Under the pieces are notes generated by a model, which saw only the letters and a program-made list of their open reading frames with translations, made no database searches and was not told the DNA's origin. A DNA stretch of 40,252 nt from RGIG464 sp045643185. GTDB lineage: Bacteria; Myxococcota_A; Bradymonadia; UBA4248. Positions 1-8,544 of this stretch are shown piece by piece (positions within the stretch are counted from its first letter, which is position 1; each line of letters opens with the position of its first letter). The stretch covers positions 1-40,252 of the forward strand of contig JAZUKH010000269.1 of the NCBI GenBank assembly GCA_045643185.1, in the 5' to 3' direction. The position numbers were made by a program, and so were the translations under genes.

Positions 1-182
1 GCTAAGAGCAATTTTGCAATTTGAGATTGTCCTGCTGAGTCTGCCCCCGGTTCTTGGGCATTGGCTGCGTTTTCACTCTGTTGTTGGGCATCTGTTGTTG
101 GCTGGTTGATCGGCCTATTCTGGCAAGCCGAAAGGCTCAGCGTGGCTATCGTGGCAAGTAATAGTGAGAATGTCGGTTTCAT
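1..182 (-). CDS. Lipoprotein, N-terminal part only (runs off the left edge)
   Basis: The ATG is at 180-182 on the minus strand and the frame stays open to the window edge, giving 60 residues. The start is a classic lipoprotein signal peptide: two polar residues with one Lys, a hydrophobic stretch, then the lipobox LSAC with the acylated Cys at residue 20. Gln and Asn follow the Cys, so there is no Asp at +2 to signal inner-membrane retention, and outer-membrane sorting is the default inference. The mature N-terminus is low complexity, rich in Gln, Asn, Ala, Thr and Pro, as expected for a flexible tether. The functional domain lies outside the window, so no function can be given. It is too close to the edge to be judged for operon structure. 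Confidence 0.75.
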   Translation of the reverse strand, partial: MKPTFSLLLATIATLSLSACQNRPINQPTTDAQQQSENAANAQEPGADSAGQSQIAKLLL

Positions 183-219
183 GACTTGGTCTTAACTGTT
201 TTAAAGTTTAATTTTAAAT

Positions 220-235
220 GTTACGCTTACGTAAC
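220..235. promoter_or_regulatory. Short palindrome upstream of the lipoprotein, possible operator
   Basis: The sequence GTTACG-CTTA-CGTAAC is a perfect 6-bp inverted repeat with a 4-base loop, 38 bases upstream of the lipoprotein ATG. Its right half contains TTACGTAA, which recurs upstream of the AlkD-like gene near 8803 and at about 3648. Operator function is only an inference from position and symmetry. Confidence 0.25.
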
Positions 236-329
236 TTATCACTGCTGTCCCAAGAAAATTCGTAGACAGTACATCTTAACACAGTCTTTCATACATTAAC
301 AGAATTGTTTTCAGGCATGATTTTGGGTA

Positions 330-1130
330 GTGTCCAAAAAAGTTCGCAAATTCTCCGAACCCTGGGCTGGTCAAATCTTAACCATTTGAAAGGAAAGAGT
401 CTAAAGAGATATAGGCTCTTCCCTTCTTGTCCCAATCCTCAGTATAGTCTATCAGGAAAGATGTAATCAAGTGCAAATACGCATCTTGACTAGGGAAGAC
501 AGAAACGACTCGGGACCTTCGACGTATTTCTCGATTCAATCGCTCAATCATGTTTGACGAAGAGAGCTTTCGATGGTCAACCTCACCGAATGCGTAATAT
601 GTCAGAGAATCCTCCAGACCTTCTTTTAGACAATCAATCGCCTTTGGATGCTTGAGCTGATATTTGTTAATGATGTAGCGCGCTCGCTCTCTTGCCTGCG
701 TAATATCTTTTGCAAGCCAAATTTCTTTGAGTTCAGCAGCAAATGCTGCTCTGTCTTTCCTTTTTTTCCCTTTTCAAGAAAGCAGGGAACATATCCACCT
801 TTACGCAATTTGGGCACTGAAAGCTGAATTGTGCCGAGCCTCGTGTTCCAGTCTCGTTCCCGATAGCCGCTTCGATACGGCTTTCGGCCTTTTGTTCTCT
901 CGCTTTTCTCTGCGTTGAGCAAAAGCGTCACCTCTGTGTTCATGATCCGAGAACATAATGCTTCAACCATACATCGCAATGGATCATCTGAAAATGCTGT
1001 ATTTGTTAGTATTTGAATCAACTCTGTGCTAAATTTGTCCATGTCACCCACTCCTCTATATTGGGGGTTTCTGCAATAGCCAACATACAGGATTCGGGTG
1101 ACAACTTAAATCACTTTTGCGAACTCAATC
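330..1130 (-). mobile_element. IS256-family insertion sequence, internally deleted remnant
   Basis: The element holds a minus-strand transposase pseudogene (378-1051) with recognisable N- and C-terminal parts of the IS256/Tnp_mut family but no central catalytic region. Candidate terminal repeats share a 10-bp inverted core, AGTTCGCAAA at about 339-348 on the left and TTTGCGAACT at about 1116-1125 on the right. Beyond that core the ends are only weakly alike, so the exact boundaries are uncertain, and I could not identify a target-site duplication. The element ends about 50 bp before the start of the glycine-rich lipoprotein gene, so it may have replaced that gene's upstream region. It cannot encode an active transposase. 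Confidence 0.65.
378..1051 (-). pseudogene. IS256-family transposase, core deleted and frameshifted
   Basis: The first reading frame (from about 1051 down to about 768) carries the IS256 N-terminal signature: the RSGYRERDWNTRLG block, then LSVPKLRKGGYVP and CFLE. At a run of seven A (761-767 on the plus strand shown as T) the frame changes. The continuing frame reads the family's C-terminal block, including FAAELKEIW, SNMIERLNREIRRRSRVV and VFPSQDAY, and ends at the TAA at 378-380. In a normal protein of about 400 residues these blocks are separated by roughly 200 residues containing the catalytic Asp residues; here they are nearly adjacent. The gene therefore suffered an internal deletion at or near the A7 tract plus loss of frame. 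It is certainly non-functional as a transposase. Confidence 0.75.
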
Positions 1131-1176
1131 AGACGCTATCAATCATAGGCTCATTGTAATTATGAAGGAGAATTTC

Positions 1177-3438
1177 ATGAAAAAGCACAGATTTTTCAGC
1201 ATGATGGGGGTACTGCTATGGCTAGCCGGTACGACCCTCTCGTGCGGTGGCACCGACGGCGATGTCATTTCTGACGAAAGTGATTACGGTTCGCAGGATC
1301 AGTCGAAAGACGATCAACAGGGAAATGACAAAAAAGACGACGAACAGAAAGGCGAATGCAAAGGCGCAGATTGCGAGAAGACCTGCGAAGGCACAGATTG
1401 CGAGAAGACCTGCGAAGGCGAAGATTGCGAGAAGACCTGCGAAGGTGCCGATTGCGAGAAGACTGGAGACGATGACAACGTCAAACAGCCTCCCGCCAAA
1501 GATGGACCGATCGCCGAAACTGAGGTCGAGACGGACGACAGCGACGTGCTCGAAGGCGTTACGTTGCCACAACCTAGGGCACTTCCAGACGACCCTTGCT
1601 TAAAATGCACGAACACGCAAGAATGCTTTAACAATGCTTGTCGAGACAGTACGACTCATAGCGTCTCTGTTAAGACCGCATTTACGGTAGAAGACGGTGA
1701 TGTCACTTCTTTTACAGTTCACATGTCGAGAAAACCGGAGGCAGACATTCATTTTGAATGTTGGATCGTTACGACGAGTCCTGTGGATGAAGCTTCGATC
1801 GAATGTGACAGTATCATTAAAAAAGGTGATTTTACCAATTATGAACATTCTTCATCCACGAGCGCTGTTCCAATTAACGTCAAGGGGTTGCCTGACAATA
1901 TCGACGATGGCGATCAGAAATATTACGTGATGCTTAAAACGATTTCTGATGATCCATATTTCAACGATATTGTTCACTCGCCGATGGAATTCACCAATCG
2001 TAATATCGATCATGCCGGCGTCGTTTGCAATATCGATAAAAATATGCTGACCTCGGAATCTGGTGATAAAGCAACCTATACGCTTGCGTTGGCTACAAAA
2101 CCACTCGCCCCGGTCAAATTGAAATTACATTCCTCTGATATTACGGAAGGTACGGTTGAACCGAAAACGATGGTGTTCACTCCCGATAATTGGAATAAAC
2201 CACAAACCGTTACCGTGACAGGCGTTGATGACGAATATGCCGATAAATCGATCGATTATGCTATTTTAACAAAGGCTGTTTCGGTCGATCCTAAATATAA
2301 TAATATTGATATCAAACCGATCCAAGTTACAAATATCGACGATGATTTTCCTAACATCGCTGTGAGTCTTAATGATTATAAATTAACGCCAAATTCAAAT
2401 AAAACGAAAATGGCTGTGAGTATCAGTACAGAACCACAGAGCGAAGTTACGGTCAAATTGCAGGACTATTGGCAATATGTAAAGTTCGAACCGGAAAGTG
2501 TCGTATTTGATCGTACGAATTGGAAGGAACCTCAGACGTTTACCGTCATCTATGATGATCCGACGAAGGTCCCAAGTGCCCGTACAGAAACTACCTTGAT
2601 CGGTTATGCAGTTTCGGAAGATAAAGCCTACAATGAGAAAATCAGTAATAGACTACAATTAGACCTTTATCGATATGAAACGATCGATTTTGACTATACA
2701 GGTAAAGAAGCTAGTATCAATCTCGTTCCTGGTGAATATAAGCTTCAGGTGTGGGGTTCTCAAGGCCACGGAGAGTTGAACAGCCTCGGAGGATACGGCG
2801 GCTACAGTTACGGTACTTATAATATCAAAGAGGCGACGACGTTATACGTAAATGTTGGTGGCATGCCATACAATGGCGGCGGTGCTGGCCAGGCTAAAGG
2901 CGGCGGCGCGACGCATATCGCCACGGTGAGTGGGGTGCTTTCCAAGCTTTCGAGTCAGCGCGACAACGTCTTGATCGTTGCCGGCGGCGGCGGCGGTTCA
3001 GAACGTACCCCCGGCGGTTACGGCGGCGGCGAAACTGGCGGTCCTGGCAACAAATACAATTATACAACCAAGATCCCGACGGGCGGCACTCAAACTGCAG
3101 GCGGCGAGCTCGGTCAAACGTCTCGATTTGGCAATGGAGAGGCTGGTAGCTTCGGTCAGGGCGGCAGCGGCAACGGTACCACGGAATGTGAAGCCGGATA
3201 TGTCGATAGCGGAGCCGGCGGTGGCGGCGGTTGGTTCGGTGGCGGCGGTATCCCCTATGCCGGCGGTGGCGGCGGCGGATCGGGCCATCTCAGCTCCGAA
3301 ATCTACGATGGAAGAACAATCGCTGGTTCCGGTGAAGAAACCTTCGAATCGCCTACTGGTGGCGATGAACCAGGACACGCTGGAACCGGTTTCGCACGCA
3401 TCTCCGTCGTAGAACGTATCCCTTATGTCGTTTATTAA
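1177..3438 (+). CDS. Surface lipoprotein with Calx-beta-like repeats and a C-terminal glycine-rich (ALK-type) domain
   Basis: I place the start at 1177 because a GAAGGAG site ends six bases upstream and the protein then opens with a lipoprotein signal (lipobox LSCG, Cys 23). An upstream in-frame TTG at 1117 would only add 20 residues that mask the signal. The product is 753 residues. Order of domains: an acidic Lys/Asp/Gln-rich linker; four short Cys-repeats of the type GADCEKTCE (about residues 65-100); a Cys-containing segment with CLKCTNTQECF; two or three beta-sandwich repeats of the kind found in Calx-beta/surface proteins (motif VFTPDNWNKPQTVTVTGVDD); and from about residue 510 a glycine-rich domain. 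That last part has the hallmarks of Pfam Gly_rich: YKLQVWGSQG, LYVNVGG, NGGG, GGGATHI and paired GGGGWFGGG/GGGGGGSGH blocks. The role is probably adhesive or structural at the cell surface; no enzymatic motif is visible. It is followed by hairpins and a T-tract. Confidence 0.8.
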   Translation: MKKHRFFSMMGVLLWLAGTTLSCGGTDGDVISDESDYGSQDQSKDDQQGNDKKDDEQKGECKGADCEKTCEGTDCEKTCEGEDCEKTCEGADCEKTGDDDNVKQPPAKDGPIAETEVETDDSDVLEGVTLPQPRALPDDPCLKCTNTQECFNNACRDSTTHSVSVKTAFTVEDGDVTSFTVHMSRKPEADIHFECWIVTTSPVDEASIECDSIIKKGDFTNYEHSSSTSAVPINVKGLPDNIDDGDQKYYVMLKTISDDPYFNDIVHSPMEFTNRNIDHAGVVCNIDKNMLTSESGDKATYTLALATKPLAPVKLKLHSSDITEGTVEPKTMVFTPDNWNKPQTVTVTGVDDEYADKSIDYAILTKAVSVDPKYNNIDIKPIQVTNIDDDFPNIAVSLNDYKLTPNSNKTKMAVSISTEPQSEVTVKLQDYWQYVKFEPESVVFDRTNWKEPQTFTVIYDDPTKVPSARTETTLIGYAVSEDKAYNEKISNRLQLDLYRYETIDFDYTGKEASINLVPGEYKLQVWGSQGHGELNSLGGYGGYSYGTYNIKEATTLYVNVGGMPYNGGGAGQAKGGGATHIATVSGVLSKLSSQRDNVLIVAGGGGGSERTPGGYGGGETGGPGNKYNYTTKIPTGGTQTAGGELGQTSRFGNGEAGSFGQGGSGNGTTECEAGYVDSGAGGGGGWFGGGGIPYAGGGGGGSGHLSSEIYDGRTIAGSGEETFESPTGGDEPGHAGTGFARISVVERIPYVVY

Positions 3439-3444
3439 TTTGTT

Positions 3445-3552
3445 GCGGCGGCTATTCGCTTTGCGAATACGCCGCACGCCAACGGGCTATTCGCGTTGCG
3501 AATACGCCCGTTTTTTTGTGCGCGGCGGCTATTCGCTTCGCGAATACGCCGC
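3445..3552. repeat. Three tandem TAT/ATAC bulged-C palindromes
   Basis: Three hairpins stand head to tail at about 3445-3475, 3482-3511 and 3523-3552. The outer stems are GCGGC/GCCGC, ACGGGC/GCCCGT and GCGGC/GCCGC; the inner stem is TATTCGC/GCGAATA in all three, and each keeps one unpaired C after the 3' ATA. The change of outer stem in the middle copy is fully compensated on both arms. They belong to the dispersed element family described under findings. Confidence 0.8.
3482..3517 (+). terminator. Rho-independent terminator of the glycine-rich lipoprotein gene
   Basis: The middle palindrome (stem ACGGGC-TATTCGC with its complement) is followed directly by seven T at 3511-3517, about 45 bases after the stop codon. 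This is the normal layout of an intrinsic terminator on the plus strand. Confidence 0.7.
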
Positions 3553-3712
3553 ACGCCAATTGTGATGAATATGAACTTTGTTAGACGACGATTTTGCTAT
3601 GTCTTCGAGACAGAAGAAGATGAACGCGACTGGTCGATCAACTTACGTAACTTAATAAAATATCTGTTTACTTATAATGAATTAATGTTAGATATTCTTA
3701 TGCTACCCTCTA

Positions 3713-5359
3713 TTAATTATTATCAAGTTCTTTGATTTTCGAAGCGTCAACGAGTGTATATAAATAGGTCGTTTGATGGGTAGCATCGACCAGAGCAGAT
3801 ATCAGGTCTGGGTAATTTGAGATCGGTATGTTGAGACAGCCTTCAGAAGAGGTCGATGTATCAGGACTGGTGTGAATATTGACACTGATGCTTTGCTCTG
3901 TGTCGATGTAACGGATCATAATGTCTTTAAACAATCTGGATCGTAATGATTGATTATAGTTTTTATATAATTGATCCGCAGAAATGCTATTGATCAGTTG
4001 GCTTTCTACGTCATTGAAATGAACGAAGTAATCGTTAAACCACTGTTCTTTGGCCGACATTGTGCCGAGTTCAGGGTACTCTTGCGCGAGTTCTGCATCC
4101 GTTGGGTATCGATTGGCGTGTATTTTTTGGGCTAGTTCGAGTTCTTCTAAGGTGATGATGCCGTCACATTTTGCGCCTTTGACGTGGGAATCACGGATGA
4201 CTTCTGTCGTTCCGGAGGCGGTAATGACTTTTCCGTTGTATACATTGTTGTTATTCACGTTGGTGATGGCGTTATACGAAACTCTTGGTAACGGAGATTG
4301 TTCCAAGAGACTTGGGATTTGTTCCCAGTCAACGTAATTATAAGCGCCATTAATGCCGGGTTGTAACAGGTCGTAAATGGAAGTGTCGTCGTAGCATGCG
4401 GACAAGACGGCAACGCCGTGGTCGAAATGTGACGTGCTGTGGCGTTTTAGCAAGCCCATATATTGCCCGTCTTTGAGGTGAGCTGTGCCGTCAAAGTCGT
4501 AGCTATTGGCATTTCCACCTTGGAAGCCCGGATCGACATTTAATGGCAAGGCAAGGACGTGATATTGTATTTCGTTGTCGACAGAGTCTTTCCAGACAAC
4601 AAGAAGTGTGTCGTCATAAGGCATTTGTCCTGATGCCGGATTGAGTTGTGGATTTGAGGAAAAGTGAATGAGTGTGTCAGGCGCGGCGTTTGGTTTTTCA
4701 ATATTATTGATATATAACTCAGCCGTATTTGTACGTCGCACTTTGTCGTTGTCGATGATCGCGCCGCGAATGGCGATCAAATTGCGAATACCGGGCGTTG
4801 TATCGAAAAAGCCGCCGTAATCTTCGACGATGGTTTGACAACGCTTGTAAACGTCTTCCGATACCTGTGATCTTGAACCGATGCCGCTGACGATGACGGC
4901 GCCCTGCGCTGTATAAGGACCGATGAGCGCGTGATAACCGTCTTCTTTAAACAACTCGTCTTTGATCTTTATATAAGTGTGGGCATCGATCATGCCGTAT
5001 TTGGTTTCACCAAACCACTGTTTTTGTAGTTCGGCGATCTTTTCGACCGTCGTTTGATCGAATTTAACGGCATTTGCGAGCGATGATCTGTCGATATCGA
5101 CGTCGAGTGACTGTTTGAGTTTAAGGATAAAACGAATGGGAAGCACGCGTGCCTGATTGAAGTTGATGGCATCATCCGACGTCCGTTCGCGCTTGATCGG
5201 GGTGTTGACCTCCGGCTTCGCATTGGGATCGTCAGTCGATGTCGTGTCGTTGTCTTGGCTGGATTGATCCCGGTTTGACGAGTCGGCGATATCTTCTGAG
5301 CAAGAAGCCAGTGACAGGCTAGCTGCCATAAGCAATGCAAAGACTGGTTTTACATACAT
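3713..5359 (-). CDS. Lipoprotein with peptidoglycan-binding-like segment and L,D-transpeptidase-like C-terminus
   Basis: The 548-residue product starts at 5359 behind a GGAG site, with lipobox LASC (Cys 20) and an Asp/Ser-rich linker. Around residues 90-125 the string VEKIAELQKQWFG...YGMIDAHTYIKI resembles a peptidoglycan-binding-1 helix pattern. Near the C-terminus, H496 and C508 sit in IHTSPDTSTSSEGCLNIP. This resembles the His...Ser-x-Gly-Cys catalytic signature of YkuD-type L,D-transpeptidases and of related phage domains with TSSEGC. If the reading is right, the protein acts on cell-wall peptides from the periplasmic face of the outer membrane. The middle 300 residues are not recognised, and the GCL replaces the usual GCxR, so the family assignment is an inference. 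It runs convergent to the preceding plus-strand gene, and the next minus-strand gene ends about 100 bp upstream. Confidence 0.6.
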   Translation of the reverse strand: MYVKPVFALLMAASLSLASCSEDIADSSNRDQSSQDNDTTSTDDPNAKPEVNTPIKRERTSDDAINFNQARVLPIRFILKLKQSLDVDIDRSSLANAVKFDQTTVEKIAELQKQWFGETKYGMIDAHTYIKIKDELFKEDGYHALIGPYTAQGAVIVSGIGSRSQVSEDVYKRCQTIVEDYGGFFDTTPGIRNLIAIRGAIIDNDKVRRTNTAELYINNIEKPNAAPDTLIHFSSNPQLNPASGQMPYDDTLLVVWKDSVDNEIQYHVLALPLNVDPGFQGGNANSYDFDGTAHLKDGQYMGLLKRHSTSHFDHGVAVLSACYDDTSIYDLLQPGINGAYNYVDWEQIPSLLEQSPLPRVSYNAITNVNNNNVYNGKVITASGTTEVIRDSHVKGAKCDGIITLEELELAQKIHANRYPTDAELAQEYPELGTMSAKEQWFNDYFVHFNDVESQLINSISADQLYKNYNQSLRSRLFKDIMIRYIDTEQSISVNIHTSPDTSTSSEGCLNIPISNYPDLISALVDATHQTTYLYTLVDASKIKELDNN

Positions 5360-5464
5360 ATCAAACTCCGTTTCTTGATTATGTGGATTTAAGCCATTCG
5401 AAAATTTCGTAGAAATAACCTAGAACATCGTTCAAACAAGGCACGCAGCGCTTGATCGAAATGA

Positions 5465-8419
5465 TCAATTTACCTTAACGGACGCGTTCGTTTCGTAATA
5501 TTGGTCTAATGCCGTATTATAGGTCTGCAAGGTCACGTGGAACAGGCCATCGTTGCCTTTGACCACGGGCGCATTCGGATAGATCATTTGAGTCATGAGC
5601 GAAGCGCGGATTGCGCTTGTGTCATAGTTGGTCTCTTGCTGATTATTGAAGTCATACCACGGTGTCCAACTCTGTTTTTGGTCAAACGAGAGGCGATAAT
5701 AGGTCATGCCGAAGCTCAACCACGGTATTTGAATATGGGCGTCTTTCGTATTGTCGTCTGAGCTGGCAGTGATCGTGTAGGTCAAGCTTTTGGCAGAAGC
5801 AGACGTATTGCATTGAATGATCTTGCTGCCATCCCCCGAGGGGTTGTTATATAATGAATAGCTGCTGCTCGTGTTAGATGTGGAGATCGCTGCACACCCC
5901 GAACCAGTGTCAGTTTTGACTTCAAGCGTTGTCTTCACGCCATTGGCTGCGACAAACATCAACGCCGAGTGGGGTTTACTTTGGAGTTTTGTTCCATATT
6001 GACTCAAATCGACGGTTTGGCGAATCGACGCACCATTGGGCAGGCTGATATAAGGCATATCGGCGAATCGACGGTTCGAGTCGGTACTCGTATTCCATTT
6101 GACTGCCGCGTTGCCGCTCAAATTCCAGCCATCCACGCTTTTGGCACTGTCAGAACTGGCTTCAAAGGCATTGGGCGAGAGAAGATTTCCACCTGGAATG
6201 AAGTAAATATTCGCCGTTCCTTCGGTGATCGAACGGCTGGCGCAATAATTCTGAATTTCCTCTTTCTTGGTTGAGGATAGCTTGCCTGCAAAATCCACTT
6301 CGCCAATAAAGATATGACCACCTTCTTCCGGTTTGACATATTCAAACGTATCGGTCGCTTCGTAATATTTATCTGTCAATTTATCATGCGTTTGCATATA
6401 TATGGTTTTTGTTCCGTATTCGGAATTACCGCCATACTTAGGATCGGTGATATCCCAATCATTCTTTTGCCAGGGAAGCGTTGCCTTATCTGAGTTGCCT
6501 TTAGAAGAATTCTTTGTGTCTGGCGTGAAGGCTTCCCAAGCCGTCCAGTGGGTGCCGTCATTTGAAAACCGAACTTCGCGTTCGCCGAGATAGGCCTGGA
6601 AATAATGTAATAATGGACCAAAATAACCAGCCCAATATCCCTGTTCGATACCTTGGTAGGAAACTTTAACGTTGGAAGTGTTCACCTCTGATGTAAAGGC
6701 AAAAAGACTGAATTCGTTATGATCCAGTGATGAATAGTTACCATGTTGATCATTTACATATAAAGAAATGTCGTCTTTTGTATTTTTATTATAAAGTGTT
6801 TTGGCAAAAACAGCGATCGTCAGAGGCACTGTGGATGGGTTGCCTGGTAATGTTTTGAGGTCTGGTATTGAGATCGTCCAATCAAATGAACTCTTTGAAT
6901 ATTGTGTTTTTAGAATAGGATAATCCCCGAAAGGACGCGAGGTTCCGCTATTCTCTGCAATCAATTCATCTTGGTTATAAAAAATTAAAGCATCATTCAA
7001 ATTCAGGTTATTGAATGACCAACCAAACGTGTCCTGCGTTAGTCCTGGATCTGGGATCAGATTGCCGGCAGGCGAATAAGCAATGTGAATGACGGGCGTG
7101 GCGACTTGTCGATTCTGTCGGGCAAGGGTAAGAGATGCGGACGTATTGCTCGTCACGCGCGAGAAACGGTGCGCTAAACTGTAATCGGCCTGGATGAGCC
7201 CATCTGTGCCCACACAGATGGGAAGACCATTATTATCACTTGTTTTAAATTCACAACCGCAAAAATCGATGACGGATTTGTGAGAATTGACGGGGCACTG
7301 GTCTTTGCAATCTAGTGTGCCATCACCATCTGTGTCGACATTATAATCGACGATGCCGCATCCGCAGAGGCCTTCGACGATCTTATTGGGATCACTTGGG
7401 CATTGATCCTGGCAGTCTGGTATGCCGTCATGGTCTGAGTCTGCATCGTCAATACCGCATCCACACACGCCTTTGGCGGTCTTTTTTGGGTCTTGTGGGC
7501 ACAAGTCTTTGCAGTCTGGCGTGCCATCCAGGTCGAGGTCGCCGTCGCTGGTATTGCATCCACACTCGCCTTTAACAATCTTTTTGGGGTCAGTCGGGCA
7601 CAGATCCAGGCAATCCATGACGCCGTCGCCGTCTGAATCGACGTCTTCGGTATCGCATCCACACACGCCGGGCTCTGTTTTGCCAACGCTGCTGTTGTCG
7701 CAGCTTTCCAGGCAGTCGAGGACACCGTTTTGGTCGAAGTCACGCGTGTTGTCGACGTTTCCGCATCCGCAAATGCCTTCTGCGGTCTTATTGGGATCGT
7801 TCGGGCATTGGTCTTTGCAGTCTGGCATGCCGTCGCCATCAGAATCCGCGTCGTCGATGTTGCATCCACAAATGCCTTCAGCCGTTTTCTTGGGGTCGGC
7901 TGGGCATTTGTCCTTGCAGTCTGGCATACCGTCGCCGTCCGAATCGGCATCGTCGTTTCCGCATCCGCAAATGCCTTCAGACGTTTTCTTGGGGTCGGCT
8001 GGGCATTTGTCCTTGCAATCGGGCATGCCGTCGCCGTCCGAATCGGCATCGTCGTTTCCGCATCCGCAAATGCCTTCAGACCTTTTCTTGGGATCGTTCG
8101 GACATTTGTCTTTGCAATCGGGCATGCCGTCGCCGTCCGAGTCGGTGCTGGGCACGCCGCATCCGCAAACGCTTTTTTCGCAAGGCTCGGGGTCTTGGTC
8201 GGTGGTTGGGCACGTGCCGTCTTCGCGAAGATCACAGCCGCATAAGCTCGCGCTTTTCTCACTTTCGGTGGTTATTTTAGGGTTCTGCGGGCAAGCATCT
8301 TCAGCATCATAAATTCCATCCTGATCCGTGTCGATTGAAGTCGTGCTTGAACCATCGTCGCCACAGGCTGAAAGCAGACTTAGGGCAAATAGCGATATAA
8401 TGAGACTTTGATTTTTCAT
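5465..8419 (-). CDS. Giant lipoprotein with ten TSP3-type calcium-binding repeats
   Basis: The start is set at 8419, where a lipoprotein signal (lipobox LSAC, Cys 19) begins; an ATG 45 bases further up only adds unrelated residues. The protein has 984 residues. Residues of about 25-400 contain ten repeats of about 33 residues built as DSDGDGMPDCKDKCP followed by DPKKTxEGICGCG. The Asp-rich half is the thrombospondin type 3 calcium loop. The second half adds a Cys-Gly-Cys motif, giving four Cys per unit and suggesting disulfides as well as calcium. Four central units are nearly identical at DNA level with a 99-bp period. The last 580 residues are not recognised; they contain two similar strings, RFSNDGTHWTAWEAF and FDQKQSWTPWYDF, suggesting two related beta-sandwich modules. 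A surface or outer-membrane structural role is likely. The large open frames seen antisense to the repeats are composition artefacts. Confidence 0.85.
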   Translation of the reverse strand: MKNQSLIISLFALSLLSACGDDGSSTTSIDTDQDGIYDAEDACPQNPKITTESEKSASLCGCDLREDGTCPTTDQDPEPCEKSVCGCGVPSTDSDGDGMPDCKDKCPNDPKKRSEGICGCGNDDADSDGDGMPDCKDKCPADPKKTSEGICGCGNDDADSDGDGMPDCKDKCPADPKKTAEGICGCNIDDADSDGDGMPDCKDQCPNDPNKTAEGICGCGNVDNTRDFDQNGVLDCLESCDNSSVGKTEPGVCGCDTEDVDSDGDGVMDCLDLCPTDPKKIVKGECGCNTSDGDLDLDGTPDCKDLCPQDPKKTAKGVCGCGIDDADSDHDGIPDCQDQCPSDPNKIVEGLCGCGIVDYNVDTDGDGTLDCKDQCPVNSHKSVIDFCGCEFKTSDNNGLPICVGTDGLIQADYSLAHRFSRVTSNTSASLTLARQNRQVATPVIHIAYSPAGNLIPDPGLTQDTFGWSFNNLNLNDALIFYNQDELIAENSGTSRPFGDYPILKTQYSKSSFDWTISIPDLKTLPGNPSTVPLTIAVFAKTLYNKNTKDDISLYVNDQHGNYSSLDHNEFSLFAFTSEVNTSNVKVSYQGIEQGYWAGYFGPLLHYFQAYLGEREVRFSNDGTHWTAWEAFTPDTKNSSKGNSDKATLPWQKNDWDITDPKYGGNSEYGTKTIYMQTHDKLTDKYYEATDTFEYVKPEEGGHIFIGEVDFAGKLSSTKKEEIQNYCASRSITEGTANIYFIPGGNLLSPNAFEASSDSAKSVDGWNLSGNAAVKWNTSTDSNRRFADMPYISLPNGASIRQTVDLSQYGTKLQSKPHSALMFVAANGVKTTLEVKTDTGSGCAAISTSNTSSSYSLYNNPSGDGSKIIQCNTSASAKSLTYTITASSDDNTKDAHIQIPWLSFGMTYYRLSFDQKQSWTPWYDFNNQQETNYDTSAIRASLMTQMIYPNAPVVKGNDGLFHVTLQTYNTALDQYYETNASVKVN

Positions 8420-8544
8420 GATAACCTCTATATTAAAATTTCGTAAACGTACAAAACATAACATTAATAATATAATAATTTGTTATTCGTTCGTCAAGAC
8501 AGGGGTTGACTTCGCCTATGCCTAACGGCATACGGCTCGTGTAT

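Noticed and set aside
1117..1176. A TTG start at 1117 for the glycine-rich lipoprotein
   Set aside because: It adds 20 residues ahead of a good signal peptide and has no ribosome binding site; the ATG at 1177 has one.
3445..3552. Integron attC sites as the explanation of the palindromes
   Set aside because: The bulged base recalls attC, but there is no GTTRRRY/RYYYAAC core, no gene cassettes between copies and no integrase in the window.
3496..3735. A 79-codon plus-strand frame after the glycine-rich lipoprotein gene
   Set aside because: It runs through two palindromes, lacks a ribosome binding site, and its end overlaps the convergent gene.
7776..8150. CRISPR-like regular repeats
   Set aside because: The 99-bp period is coding repetition in frame (TSP3 units). 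There are no short identical repeats with unique spacers.
7312..8312. Long open frames on both strands and in other frames across the TSP3 repeats (up to 316 codons)
   Set aside because: They are by-products of the repeated, GC-periodic coding sequence of the minus-strand lipoprotein. They have no ribosome binding sites and give low-complexity Arg/Ser/Pro-rich or Phe/Val-rich products.
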